Assembly: GCA_027491435.1 (NCBI GenBank)
Contig: JAOZFG010000012.1
Span: 1-54,773, forward strand
Reading direction: 5' to 3'
From: Thermoproteota archaeon
GTDB taxonomy: Archaea; Korarchaeota; Korarchaeia; Korarchaeales; Korarchaeaceae
DNA: 54,773 nucleotides
Positions 23,991-32,453 of the stretch are shown in pieces. The notes beneath the pieces were generated by a model. The model made no database searches. It was not told the origin of the DNA and saw only the letters and a program-made list of their open reading frames with translations. The translations under genes were made by a program, and so were the position numbers. Each line of letters opens with the position of its first letter. The stretch's first letter is position 1.

Positions 23991-25853
23991 TCACAGGCTT
24001 ATCAGGGCCGTGGCCCTCTTTCTGAGTATGAGGTTGGCCCCCACTATGAACAGGAACTGGAGGCTCATCAGGATGAACCCCATAGCCGCTGGCTGGAAGG
24101 TCCCGCCCGTCAGCCCGTGGAACAGCATGTCATACATCTTCCAGGTCATGGGGGCGTCTGCGTGATTTGCGTCTCCCACCACTATACTGGTGCTTACCTC
24201 GGACATGGAGTAGATAAACGAGAGCATTCCGCCCGCTATTATGTTCAGAAGGATCAAGGGCATTATTATCCCGAAGAAGGTCCTGGTCTTGCTGGCCCCA
24301 ACGGTCCAAGCTACTTCGTCCAGGGTCTTGTCCGTTTGCTCTAATCCGGAGAAGACGGCCCTTACCGTGAAGGGTATCTTTCTGACGGTGTAGGAGGCTA
24401 TAAGCAAGGGGGCTCCGCTTATGGTAGGGGACAAGGGAGTCCCCAGGTAAGTGAGGAAGAGGCCCGTCGCCACGGCTATGCCTGGAACTGCTATGGGTAA
24501 AGTGACCAGAAGGTCCAAAGCCTCCATTCCGGGGAGCCCCTTCTTCCTTGAGACCAGGTAGGCCGCGCTCACTCCCAACACTACCATGAAAGCTGTGGCT
24601 ATTGATGAGTAGACGACGCTATTCAATATACTTCTTCTAGCCTCCTCCCCGGATAGGACGGCCAGGAAGTTGTTCAGGGTGAACTCCTCAGGTATTATGG
24701 TGGGCCCCCACTCCTTGGCGAAGGCCAGCAGGGTAACCCCTATGTGGGGCAGAGTGGCGAAGAACAACACCGTTATGGTGAAGGCGTAAACCAGGATAGT
24801 GACCTTCATGGAGAGCTTCCTCCTCCTGGGCCTCCAGATCCCTCCCTTGCCTAGCATGGCGTACCTCTTGAGGCTTACGTACTTCCTGATGGAGATGAAG
24901 ACCAGCGACGATATTACCAGGAGTATTAAGGCCAGAGTTGTGGCCTCCTCAGATATTAGCCCTGCCGGCGTGAACATCTTGCTGAATATCTGAAAGGTCA
25001 GCACCTTCTCCGCTGTCGTCCCCTTGAAGACTATGGGCGTTCCTAGATCCTCCAAAGCCAATATGAAGACTAGAAGGGCCCCCGCCTCTATCCCAGGGGT
25101 AGCCAGGGGCAGGGTTATGGTCCTGAAAAGCTTGAAGCCGGAGGCCCCCACGTTCATGGCCTGCTCCTCAAGCGAGGGGTCTATGCTTATCAGCGCCGTG
25201 TAGGCGTTTATCATTACTATAGGGTAGAAGAGGAGGGTCTGCACGATTATCACCGCTGGCAAACCAGTTATCTCGATCTTGAAGGGGAGTAAGCCCAACA
25301 CGTCGTGAAAGAGTATGTTAAGGACCCCGTCGGCCACTATCATCTTCTTTAGGCCTATAGCCCCTACGAAGGGGGTGGAGAGGAGAGGTATCATGGACAG
25401 CACCCTCAGAGCCTCCGAGCCCGGGAACCTATACTTGGCGAAGATGAAGGCCAGAGTGAATCCCAGGGCCGTGCTAAGAGCCGTGGTGGATGCGGCCACC
25501 ACCAAGGAGTTCACGAGGACGCCGAAGTCCCATCCCTTGAGGTAGATTATCTTAACTAGCTTCCCGCTCGGGTCAGTGTACTCTATGACGTCGAAGAGGT
25601 TCCCCCTTATCCCCTCGATCCAAACGAAGGGAAAATGTTGCGAGAACTTAAGCCTTAATGGAAAGTAGTAGGGGTCTGAGAGGATTGAAGTGAACCATTT
25701 AAGGGAGAATCCCTCAGAGGTGTAGAAGGACCTGACGACTATCATCGAGAGGGGAACTATCATGAAGGCAGCGAAGGTCACCAGCACTATAGTAAGCTGG
25801 ATTACCGTCAGAGCGTCGACTTCCCACTTAATTTTCCTCCACAGGGATCCCAT
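23991..25853 (-). CDS. Fbp-type ABC transporter permease, fused double domain
   Basis: A 620-aa protein with about 12 helices and two permease units. Each has an EAA loop (LEEQAMNVGASGFKLFRTIT in the first half, LDEVAWTVGASKTRTFFGII in the second). An unusual external segment follows helix 1 (YYFPLRLKFSQHFPFVWIEG, about residues 62-100). This is the FbpB/AfuB architecture of iron(III) or related oxyanion importers. The binding protein is not adjacent; the nearest of the right type is at 32454-33854. The promoter TTTTTTATATC lies about 32-42 bases upstream. Confidence 0.9.
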   Translation of the reverse strand: MGSLWRKIKWEVDALTVIQLTIVLVTFAAFMIVPLSMIVVRSFYTSEGFSLKWFTSILSDPYYFPLRLKFSQHFPFVWIEGIRGNLFDVIEYTDPSGKLVKIIYLKGWDFGVLVNSLVVAASTTALSTALGFTLAFIFAKYRFPGSEALRVLSMIPLLSTPFVGAIGLKKMIVADGVLNILFHDVLGLLPFKIEITGLPAVIIVQTLLFYPIVMINAYTALISIDPSLEEQAMNVGASGFKLFRTITLPLATPGIEAGALLVFILALEDLGTPIVFKGTTAEKVLTFQIFSKMFTPAGLISEEATTLALILLVISSLVFISIRKYVSLKRYAMLGKGGIWRPRRRKLSMKVTILVYAFTITVLFFATLPHIGVTLLAFAKEWGPTIIPEEFTLNNFLAVLSGEEARRSILNSVVYSSIATAFMVVLGVSAAYLVSRKKGLPGMEALDLLVTLPIAVPGIAVATGLFLTYLGTPLSPTISGAPLLIASYTVRKIPFTVRAVFSGLEQTDKTLDEVAWTVGASKTRTFFGIIMPLILLNIIAGGMLSFIYSMSEVSTSIVVGDANHADAPMTWKMYDMLFHGLTGGTFQPAAMGFILMSLQFLFIVGANLILRKRATALISL

Positions 25854-25884
25854 CTAGGGGCGCCACCCATGTGACTGGGGCCAA

Positions 25885-25895
25885 GATATAAAAAA
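25885..25895 (-). promoter_or_regulatory. TATA box of the Fbp-type permease/ATPase operon
   Basis: On the minus strand TTTTTTATATC lies about 32-42 bases before ATG 25853. It precedes a run of CCCCAG-type sequence and no other start codon. Confidence 0.45.
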
Positions 25896-25981
25896 GGTGT
25901 TAGTGGGCGTCAACCCCTCAGCAGGTCGGCCGCCTGCTATTACTAGAATCGCTTTTATACAAGTAGTGGATTTACTATACG

Positions 25982-26209
25982 ATGGCCAGGGTCAAGGTGA
26001 CCAGGAACTACCAAGTTACGATACCCGCTGAGGTGAGGGATAACCTGGGAATAAAGGAGGGAGATTACCTGGAAGTCTACGTCAGCGAGGAAGGGTACAT
26101 CATCATGAAGAAGGTCAAGAGAACCAGGAGAACCCTAAAGTCAGGCCGAAAGCTCACGGTGGATGAGATAGATGAGATAATAGAGAAGGGAAGGAGGGAA
26201 ACCTTTTGA
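25982..26209 (+). CDS. vapB: AbrB/SpoVT-type antitoxin (VapB)
   Basis: A 75-aa protein with the swapped-hairpin AbrB fold: VTRNYQVTIPAEVRDNLGIK then EGDYLEVYVSEEGYIIMKKV, followed by a charged tail (KLTVDEIDEIIEKGRRET) that would wrap the toxin. A CTTTTATACA element about 25 bases before ATG 25982 suggests leaderless transcription. Its stop overlaps the toxin TTG start (TTGA). VapB proteins bind both toxin and their own promoter, so autoregulation is expected. Confidence 0.88.
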   Translation: MARVKVTRNYQVTIPAEVRDNLGIKEGDYLEVYVSEEGYIIMKKVKRTRRTLKSGRKLTVDEIDEIIEKGRRETF

Positions 26210-26607
26210 GGGCGGTGGTGGACACTAACGTGCTGATCTACGACACTTACGAGGACTCCGTCCACCACAGCGAGGCGTCCCAGCTGCTCGACAGCTTAGA
26301 TGAGTGGGTCATCCCTATGGTGGTCATTTACGAGTACATCTGGTTCCTTAAGGGGATGGGGGTGGACCCCAAAACAGCCCTGGAGAAGATTGAGGACTAC
26401 GTCCTCTCGGAGAAGGGTAGGACCTACAAGGAGGACGATCTGCTGGTGAGGAGGGCCTTAACTTCACTTTCCCAGCAGGGGTTGTCCCTCAGCAGGTTTA
26501 ACGACGAAGTGGTCATAGGGGTGGCCGCTGAGGAGGGCATTCCCCTGGCCACATTTGACAGGAGGATGAGGTCGAGGGCCAAGAGGCTAGGGGTAAAGGT
26601 GTTGTAA
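26206..26607 (+). CDS. vapC: PIN domain ribonuclease toxin (VapC)
   Basis: A 133-aa PIN protein. The acidic residues expected of the active site are present: D5 in AVVDTNVLIYDT, E near VVIYEYIWFLKG, D in LSRFNDEVVIGVAA and D in PLATFDRRMRSRAK. VapC toxins cleave tRNA or rRNA and are held inactive by VapB. The start is TTG 26206, overlapping the antitoxin stop. Translational coupling and the gene order antitoxin-toxin are typical. Confidence 0.88.
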   Translation: MRAVVDTNVLIYDTYEDSVHHSEASQLLDSLDEWVIPMVVIYEYIWFLKGMGVDPKTALEKIEDYVLSEKGRTYKEDDLLVRRALTSLSQQGLSLSRFNDEVVIGVAAEEGIPLATFDRRMRSRAKRLGVKVL

Positions 26608-26992
26608 ACTACCTGAAGCGCTGTCACTTAAAGCACTTTTCATCACAGTACACCGCTACCCTTCTTGAGTAACGTGATAATGTGACTTAGTGAACTGAAG
26701 CCCTGCTAGTTATAGCAGCTTTCGTTTAAATAGACTAAGCCTATCTGTCTCATGACTGTAGCTCTCGCCCCTGACCTGATCACATGATTGACTAGGTGGC
26801 TTCGTGCTCTGTACCATCTCTCTATATTACTTCCCCGCTGCCTCTTAGCTTCTCCTACTGAGGCGAAGTAGCTGACAAATAGTGCCCGAAAAAGAACATA
26901 TGGCTGTGATGAGACGCTCCCTGCTGAGCTAAAGGTCCCTTTCAGTTCCTACGACGTTAAAGCACGCTTCCATTTGACAGCACCCCAAAAAG
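26608..26992. other. 385-base gap, no intact gene; possible transposase debris
   Basis: No ORF of note. On the minus strand around 26690-26870 a frame reads VSYFASVGEAKRQRGSNIER and continues RWYRARSHLVNHVI, whose composition (R/K-rich with RARSHLVNH) resembles part of a TnpB-like transposase, but it is short and broken. No tRNA cloverleaf or CRISPR repeats were seen. Confidence 0.3.
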
Positions 26993-27940
26993 TTAGTAGA
27001 GGTGACAGGCCACCCAGTGGCCCTTCTCAACCTCTTTAAGCTCGGGCACCTCCTTATCGCAGGGTTCAAACCTGTAGGGACACCTGGGGTGGAACCTGCA
27101 GCCTGGGGGCGGGTTCCTGGGATCTGGTGGTTCACCTGGCATGACCTCCTCTGGGGCCCTAGCATCAGGTGACGGCTCCAGGACGCTGGCCAGCAGCCCC
27201 TTGGTGTAGGGGTGCAGGGGGTTTGAGAAGAGCTCCTGAACGTCGGCTAGCTCCACGATCCTGCCAGCGTACATCACAGCCACCCTGTGGCTCACGTTCC
27301 TAACCACTGCCAGGTCATGGCTTATGAAAAGGTAACTAACCCCTGTCTCCTCCTGCAGGCCCCTCAGCAGGTTAAGGATTTGAGCCTGAACGCTTACGTC
27401 CAACGCTGAAGTGGGCTCATCAAGCACAATGAAGCTTGGCCCCGGGGCCAAGGCCCTGGCTATAGCTATTCTTTGCCTCTGCCCACCAGAGAACTCGTGG
27501 GGATACCTATACATCATGTCTGGAGAGAGGCCCACCCTCTCCAGCAGCTCTGAAACCTTCTCCTCTTTCTCCTTCCTCCCCTTGACTAGGCCGTGTATCT
27601 CCAGGGGCCTGCCCACGACGTCTATGACCCTCATCCTGGGGTTCATGCTGGAGAGAGGGTCCTGGTACACTATCTGCATCTCCTTCCTTAGGGGTCTCAT
27701 GTCCTTCCTCTTGGTTATGTCCTCCCCCTTGAAGAATATGGAGCCTGAAGTTGGCTCTGTAAGCCTTAGAACGGTCTTACCAACGGTGCTCTTGCCGCTT
27801 CCGGACTCCCCGACTAGGCCGAGGGTCTCCCCCTCTGACAGGGTGAAGGAGACCCCGTCCACGGCCCTGACCACCTCTTTCTCCCTGAGAAAGCCCCCCG
27901 ATACGTAGTGCTTCACCAGGTTTTCAACCCTGAGAAGCAT
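26993..27940 (-). CDS. Dipeptide/oligopeptide ABC transporter ATP-binding protein (DppF-type)
   Basis: A 315-aa ATPase: Walker [15 protein letters not shown]-loop [13 protein letters not shown], signature [15 protein letters not shown], Walker [16 protein letters not shown]-loop FISHDLAV. The oligopeptide-family C-terminal extension has four Cys ([20 protein letters not shown], then HWVACHLY) that probably bind an Fe-S cluster or zinc. The start is ATG 27940. Last gene of the five-gene importer operon. Its 3' end shares a 115-base identical block with the preceding paralogue (see repeats). Confidence 0.92.
   Translation of the reverse strand: MLLRVENLVKHYVSGGFLREKEVVRAVDGVSFTLSEGETLGLVGESGSGKSTVGKTVLRLTEPTSGSIFFKGEDITKRKDMRPLRKEMQIVYQDPLSSMNPRMRVIDVVGRPLEIHGLVKGRKEKEEKVSELLERVGLSPDMMYRYPHEFSGGQRQRIAIARALAPGPSFIVLDEPTSALDVSVQAQILNLLRGLQEETGVSYLFISHDLAVVRNVSHRVAVMYAGRIVELADVQELFSNPLHPYTKGLLASVLEPSPDARAPEEVMPGEPPDPRNPPPGCRFHPRCPYRFEPCDKEVPELKEVEKGHWVACHLY
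27005..27119 (-). repeat. 115-bp perfect direct repeat, copy 1 (3' end of DppF-type gene)
   Basis: Bases 27005-27119 are identical, position for position, to 27960-28074. Both encode the Cys-rich C-terminal tail of the two paralogous ATPases, and the identity stops abruptly at a G/A difference at each end. Elsewhere the two genes differ strongly, so recent gene conversion is the simplest explanation. Confidence 0.9.
27182..27237 (-). repeat. 56-bp perfect direct repeat, copy 1
   Basis: Bases 27182-27237 equal 28127-28182 exactly. The block encodes the [18 protein letters not shown] segment in both ATPases and is separated from the 115-bp block by diverged sequence. Confidence 0.9.
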
Positions 27941-27944
27941 GGGA

Positions 27945-28889
27945 TCACCTCCAGAGGTAACAGGCCACCCAGTGGCCCTTCTCAACCTCTTTAAGCTCGG
28001 GCACCTCCTTATCGCAGGGTTCAAACCTGTAGGGACACCTGGGGTGGAACCTGCAGCCTGGGGGCGGGTTCCTGAGGTCCGGCACCGTGCCGGGGATTGG
28101 CTTCACCTCCCCTCCACTAACCCTGGGGACGCTGGCCAGCAGCCCCTTGGTGTAGGGGTGCAGGGGGTTTGAGAAGAGCTCCCCCTTGCTGGCCACCTCC
28201 ATGACCTTGCCCGCATACATTACAGCTATCCTATCACCTACTGAGGCCGCCACCCCCAGGTTATGGGTTATGAAGATGAAGGAGGCCTTGACCTGCTCCT
28301 TGAGCTCGTATATCAGCCTTATTATCTGGGCCTGGACGCTAACGTCAAGGGCTGAGGTGGGCTCGTCCATTATCACGAGGTCTGGCTCGTTAATTAGGGA
28401 GGCGGCTATCAAGACCCTCTGCCTCATCCCCCCGCTCAGCTCATGGGGGTAGCTGTTCAAGACCTTCTCGGGCGCTGGGACCTTGACCTTTCTTAGCATT
28501 TCAAGGGCCCTCTCCTCAGCTTCCCTCTCACTCCCCCCTTTGTGAGTTAGGTAAACGTCCTTAAGGAACCTGCCGACCGTGAAAACCGGGTTCAACGCCG
28601 TCAAGGGCTCCTGAAAGACCACAGTTATCCTGTCCCCTCTTAATTTCCTCATTTCCTCCTCGCTCAGGGAAAGGAGGTTCTGTCCCCTGAAAATTATGCT
28701 GCCGCTTACCCTCGCCCTCCTTGGAAGCAGGCCCAGCACCGCCAAGGCAAGGGTGCTCTTGCCGCTTCCTGACTCTCCGACCAGGGAGAGGGTTTCCCCA
28801 GGCCTCACCTCCAAGCTCACACCTTGAAGGGCGTGAACTATTCCCTCTTCAGTGTAGTAGTCCACCGCTAGCCCCTTAACCTCCAGCAA
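27945..28889 (-). CDS. Dipeptide/oligopeptide ABC transporter ATP-binding protein (DppD-type)
   Basis: A 314-aa ATPase paralogous to the next gene: Walker [15 protein letters not shown]-loop VFQEPLTALNPV, signature LSGGMRQRVLIAASL, Walker [16 protein letters not shown]-loop FITHNLGV. It has the same Cys-rich tail ([18 protein letters not shown]). The chosen start is TTG 28889, six bases after GGAGGT; a GTG at 28895 overlaps that Shine-Dalgarno and is less likely. Works as a heterodimer with the DppF-type subunit. Confidence 0.92.
   Translation of the reverse strand: MLEVKGLAVDYYTEEGIVHALQGVSLEVRPGETLSLVGESGSGKSTLALAVLGLLPRRARVSGSIIFRGQNLLSLSEEEMRKLRGDRITVVFQEPLTALNPVFTVGRFLKDVYLTHKGGSEREAEERALEMLRKVKVPAPEKVLNSYPHELSGGMRQRVLIAASLINEPDLVIMDEPTSALDVSVQAQIIRLIYELKEQVKASFIFITHNLGVAASVGDRIAVMYAGKVMEVASKGELFSNPLHPYTKGLLASVPRVSGGEVKPIPGTVPDLRNPPPGCRFHPRCPYRFEPCDKEVPELKEVEKGHWVACYLWR
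27960..28074 (-). repeat. 115-bp perfect direct repeat, copy 2 (3' end of DppD-type gene)
   Basis: Second copy of the block at 27005-27119, offset 955 bases, same orientation. Confidence 0.9.
28127..28182 (-). repeat. 56-bp perfect direct repeat, copy 2
   Basis: Second copy of the block at 27182-27237, offset 945 bases. The different offset from the 115-bp pair shows a 10-base indel between them in the interval. Confidence 0.9.
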
Positions 28890-28891
28890 GT

Positions 28892-29725
28892 TCACACCTC
28901 CACCTTCGGGTTTAGGACGTCGTTCAGCCCGTCGCCGAACAGGTTGAAACCAAGGACCGTGACGAAGAGGGCCACCCCGGGGAAGACCCAAACGTGAGGC
29001 GCTGTGACCAGGTAGGTCCTGGCGTCGCTCATCATCTGCCCCCACTCCGGCGTCGGCGGTTGTACGCCAAGGCCTAGAAAGCTTAGACCTGCTGCTGTGA
29101 GTATGGAGGCCGCCGTCCTTAAGGTGGCGTGTATTATCACGGGAGCTAAGGCGTTGGGCATCAGGTACCTGAAGAACACGTTGAAGCTGCTCTCCCCTAT
29201 CGCCCTAGCAGCCTCCACGTACTCCATCTCCTTGACCTGTAGGGCTGACCCCCTCATTATCCTGACGAACTGCGGGAAGTTGTAGAGGGCCACCGCCAGT
29301 ATGACGTTCTCTAGGCCGGGGCCCACCACAGCAGCTACGAAGAGGGCTAAGAGGATGTCGGGGAACGCCAGCATTATGTCTATGACCCTGGTTATAAGCT
29401 CGTCTACCCATCCTCCCAAGTAGGCTGAAAGGCCTCCCACCACGACCCCGGCTACTACAGCCAGGAGGACGCTGGCCGTGGCCACTATGAGAGAAGTTCT
29501 AGCCCCCCAGATAACCCTGCTGAGTATGTCCCTGCCCAGCTGATCAGTGCCGAAGGGGTGCTCCGGGCTCGGCGGCAATAAGCTGTCCCTGAGCTCCCCC
29601 TTAGTCGGGTCGTAAGGAGATATAAAAGGGGCCAGGATCCCTATGAGGGCGAAGGCCAGGACTATGAGGCCGCCCACCTTCACGTTCCTGTTCCTTAAAG
29701 CCCTCCTGACTAGCCTGCTCTCCAT
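28892..29725 (-). CDS. Dipeptide/oligopeptide ABC transporter permease (DppC-type)
   Basis: A 277-aa permease: N-terminal NRNVKVGGLIVLAFALIGIL helix, the periplasmic motif PPSPEHPFGTDQLGRDILSR that defines the OppC/DppC family, EAA loop YVEAARAIGESSFNVFFRYL, and the C-terminal FLGLGVQPPTPEWGQMMSDA. It follows DppB by eight bases and its stop lies inside the Shine-Dalgarno region of the DppD-type gene. Confidence 0.93.
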   Translation of the reverse strand: MESRLVRRALRNRNVKVGGLIVLAFALIGILAPFISPYDPTKGELRDSLLPPSPEHPFGTDQLGRDILSRVIWGARTSLIVATASVLLAVVAGVVVGGLSAYLGGWVDELITRVIDIMLAFPDILLALFVAAVVGPGLENVILAVALYNFPQFVRIMRGSALQVKEMEYVEAARAIGESSFNVFFRYLMPNALAPVIIHATLRTAASILTAAGLSFLGLGVQPPTPEWGQMMSDARTYLVTAPHVWVFPGVALFVTVLGFNLFGDGLNDVLNPKVEV

Positions 29726-29733
29726 CCCATCAC

Positions 29734-30660
29734 CTACTCAAGCCTTATCCTCGGGTTTATCAAGGCGTAGAGTATGTCGACAGCCGTGTTTATCATCACG
29801 AAAGTTATGGACACCACTAGAATTCCTGCTTGGACCACCGGATAGTCTCTAGCGAATATGGCGTTGACTATAAGCCTTCCAAGCCCTGGGTAACTGAAAA
29901 CGGTCTCCGTCAGTACGGCCCCGGCCATCATGTAACCGAATATGAGCCCCGCCACCGTGACAACAGGTATTAGGGCGTTCCTCAGGGCGTAAACGTATAT
30001 GACCTTCCTGCGAGGGAGCCCGTAGGCCTTAGCAGTCCTTATGTAGTCCTCGGACAGCACCTCCAGCATGCTAGCCCTGGTGGCCCTTCCCACGTAGGCA
30101 GCCCCTATGAGGCCTAAGGTCAGGGAGGGTAATACCAAGTGTCTGATAGAGCCGCTCCCCCCGCTGGGAAAGAGCCTGAGCCAGACTGAGAAAACCTCTA
30201 TCAGTATGAGTCCCAACCAGAAGACGGGCATGGACAGGCCCATTAAAGAGAGGGAGGTGACCGCCTGATCCCTCGGGGTGTTGGGCTTTAATGCAGCGTA
30301 TATCCCCATTAGAACGCCTGCCACGATTCCGAAGGTCATAGCCAGCACTGATAGGGTAAGTGTGTTCAGGTAAGCAGGCCATAGCAGCTCACTTACCCTG
30401 TGACCGGTGAAGAGTGACTCCCCGAACTCCCCCCTGAGGGCCCTGCCCATGAAGATCAGGTACTGCTCCCATAGGGGCCTGTCCAGCCCGAGCCTCCTCC
30501 TTATTATCTCCACTTCCTCCATGGTTGCCTCAGGTGGGGCCAGCAGCTGTGCCGGATCGCCTGGAAGCATGTGTATCATCAGGAAGACTATGACGCTAAC
30601 CCCCAGTATGGTGGGTATGGAGAGAAGCAGCCTCCTCAGCACGTACCTACCCAGGGACAT
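29734..30660 (-). CDS. Dipeptide/oligopeptide ABC transporter permease (DppB-type)
   Basis: A 308-aa permease with the DppB/OppB N-terminus (YVLRRLLLSIPTILGVSVIV, HMLPGDPAQLL), the LDRPLWEQYLIFMGRALRGE segment, EAA loop YIRTAKAYGLPRRKVIYVYA and C-terminal YPGLGRLIVNAIFARDYPVV. The start is ATG 30660 behind GAGGGGTGA. It is separated from the binding-protein gene by a short T-rich hairpin. Confidence 0.93.
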   Translation of the reverse strand: MSLGRYVLRRLLLSIPTILGVSVIVFLMIHMLPGDPAQLLAPPEATMEEVEIIRRRLGLDRPLWEQYLIFMGRALRGEFGESLFTGHRVSELLWPAYLNTLTLSVLAMTFGIVAGVLMGIYAALKPNTPRDQAVTSLSLMGLSMPVFWLGLILIEVFSVWLRLFPSGGSGSIRHLVLPSLTLGLIGAAYVGRATRASMLEVLSEDYIRTAKAYGLPRRKVIYVYALRNALIPVVTVAGLIFGYMMAGAVLTETVFSYPGLGRLIVNAIFARDYPVVQAGILVVSITFVMINTAVDILYALINPRIRLE

Positions 30661-30665
30661 CTTCA

Positions 30666-30683
30666 CCCCTCAAAAAATGGGGG
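30666..30683 (-). terminator. Intercistronic hairpin with U6 between binding protein and DppB
   Basis: On the minus strand CCCCC-ATTTTTTGA-GGGG forms a short GC stem with a U6 loop immediately after the binding-protein gene and before dppB. It could act as a leaky terminator giving more binding protein than permease, a common need in ABC importers. Confidence 0.4.
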
Positions 30684-30689
30684 AAGGGC

Positions 30690-32285
30690 CTAGCCCTCGA
30701 AGTAGGCGTACTTAGTCAGTATGACCTCTGTGGGTATGTAGTAGAGGCCCCTTATCCCCTTCCTGTAGACCACCACGTCCCCTGGGTTGTATATCGGGAT
30801 GGCCGGGAGGTCGTCAAGCAGTATCTCCTGTATCTTCTTGGTGTACTCGACTATCTTATCCCTGGGAGCGTGCTCAGCCTGTTTTATCAGCTCGTCAACC
30901 TTCGGGTTCTCGTAGAACCAGAGGTTGAACTTGGGGATGCTCTCGCTGAGGAAGAGGGGCCTGAAAACCCCTATGTACTCGCCAGTGCTGGGAGCCCAGC
31001 CTATCAGGAAGAGGTCCCTCTCGGGGCTTGCCTCCTCAGGCTTCTTGAGGAGCTCAGCCACGTAGCTTCCCCACTCCCAGGTCCTGAGCTTGACCTTGAG
31101 GCCTATGGCCTCCAGGTATTGAGCTACAGCCTGAGCCGCTTCGTAGTCCCCTGGGTATCTGCCCTTGGGGGTCCAAAGGTTCACCTGAAGTCCCTCGGCT
31201 CCGGCCTCCTTTATCAGCTGCTTGGCCTTCTCAGGATCGTACCTTATCTTCCCGGTGTCGTAGAACCCTATCACCTCTTCAGCCAGCACGCTCTTGGCGA
31301 CCCTGCCCACCCCGTGAAGTATCTTCTCCACTATCGCCTCCCTATCTATGGCCAAGTTTATGGCCTGCCTGACCCTCTTGTCTTGGAGCCTGGGGCTCCT
31401 CATGTTACACCCTATGAAGACCACCCTTATCGTCCTGGTGACGTTCACGTTCAGATCCGGGTTTGCCTTGAGCCTGGCCACGTCTATAGCCGGGACCCTT
31501 ATGGCCACGTCGGCGTCCCCTGATTCAACCATCTGAACCCTTGCCTCGTCCTCCGGCACCACTAGGAACTTGATGCCCGCCAGCTTAGGCTTGCCTCCCC
31601 AGTAGTCCTCGTTGGGAATCAGCTCCACATAGGTGTTGGGCTTCCACTCCTTAAGCTTGTAGGGCCCGGTTCCCACAGGATTGTGCTTGAGGTCCACTCC
31701 CTCCTTTATGGCTTTGGGACTTATCATCATGCCTGCTGGGTGCGCCAGCAGGTTGAGGAAGGTGGCGACTGGCTTCTTAAGCACTATCCTGACCGTATAT
31801 TCGTCCACCACCTCTACCCTATCTATGAAAGGAACTAACCTGTTCCTGTTGGCCAGCTCCTTGTTGTTGAAGAGCCTGTCGAAGTTCGCCTTAACAGCCT
31901 CGGCGTTAAAAGGAGTTCCGTCCTGGAACTTAACGCCCTTCCTGAGGTAGAACGTGTAAGTGAGCCCGTCATCGCTCACCTCCCATCTCTCGGCCAAAAC
32001 CGGCTTGAGCCTAAGCTTATCATCGTACTCCACCAGCCCCTCGTAAATGTTGGATATAACGTAGATGCTGGGGTTGTCGGGGACGTCATGGGGGTCTAAG
32101 GTGACTATGTCAGTTCCCATGGCGACCCTGAGCACCTTACCTTCCTTTGGAGGAGATGTCTTCCTGACCTCTGTGGTCGTCTGAGCTGTTGTGGTTGGGG
32201 AGGATTCCATTTGTGGTGAGAGCAGGATTATCGCCCCTATGGCCAGGAGCACTATTACGGCTACAGCCGCCCACTTGAGTTGCAT
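30690..32285 (-). CDS. Dipeptide/oligopeptide ABC transporter substrate-binding protein
   Basis: A 531-aa family-5 solute-binding protein. It has an N-terminal membrane anchor (WAAVAVIVLLAIGAIILL), a Thr-rich linker (TTTAQTTTEVRKTS) typical of archaeal surface binding proteins, then LRVAMGTDIVTLDPHDVPDN, LAERWEVSDDGLTYTFYLRK and KFQDGTPFNAEAVKANFDRL. It captures peptides or glycosides outside the cell for the DppBCDF-type machinery encoded downstream. First gene of that operon. TATA-like CTTTTATATG lies 21-30 bases upstream. Confidence 0.93.
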   Translation of the reverse strand: MQLKWAAVAVIVLLAIGAIILLSPQMESSPTTTAQTTTEVRKTSPPKEGKVLRVAMGTDIVTLDPHDVPDNPSIYVISNIYEGLVEYDDKLRLKPVLAERWEVSDDGLTYTFYLRKGVKFQDGTPFNAEAVKANFDRLFNNKELANRNRLVPFIDRVEVVDEYTVRIVLKKPVATFLNLLAHPAGMMISPKAIKEGVDLKHNPVGTGPYKLKEWKPNTYVELIPNEDYWGGKPKLAGIKFLVVPEDEARVQMVESGDADVAIRVPAIDVARLKANPDLNVNVTRTIRVVFIGCNMRSPRLQDKRVRQAINLAIDREAIVEKILHGVGRVAKSVLAEEVIGFYDTGKIRYDPEKAKQLIKEAGAEGLQVNLWTPKGRYPGDYEAAQAVAQYLEAIGLKVKLRTWEWGSYVAELLKKPEEASPERDLFLIGWAPSTGEYIGVFRPLFLSESIPKFNLWFYENPKVDELIKQAEHAPRDKIVEYTKKIQEILLDDLPAIPIYNPGDVVVYRKGIRGLYYIPTEVILTKYAYFEG

Positions 32286-32305
32286 AAGCTAGCCTTCACG
32301 ATGCG

Positions 32306-32315
32306 CATATAAAAG
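32306..32315 (-). promoter_or_regulatory. TATA box of the peptide ABC operon
   Basis: CTTTTATATG on the minus strand ends 21 bases before ATG 32285, which fits leaderless transcription of the binding-protein gene. Confidence 0.5.
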
Positions 32316-32439
32316 TTGGGAATTTTTTATTCCTAACGTAATTTTCACAATAATTTTTGATGAGAGTGAGTTAGGAATGCTGGCTTAGAGGTTAGTAACC
32401 CTTCGAGAAAAGCTATTGTTTAAGATGAGGAGGAGAACT

Positions 32440-32445
32440 AAAAAA
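32440..32445 (-). terminator. U6 tract after the Fbp-type binding-protein gene
   Basis: Eight bases beyond the stop at 32454 the minus strand carries GCTTTTTTAG. The interval 32286-32439 then contains the promoter of the peptide operon and nothing else recognisable. Confidence 0.4.
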
Positions 32446-32453
32446 GCGGAAGG

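Noticed and set aside
26899-26930. C/D-box sRNA-like motif (GTGATGA followed by CTGA)
   Set aside because: Only one C and one D-like box are present with no C'/D' pair or k-turn stem; too common by chance.
27061-27079. tRNA T-loop-like GGTTCAAACC (also at 28019-28028)
   Set aside because: It lies inside the repeated coding tail of the two ABC ATPase genes and no cloverleaf surrounds it.
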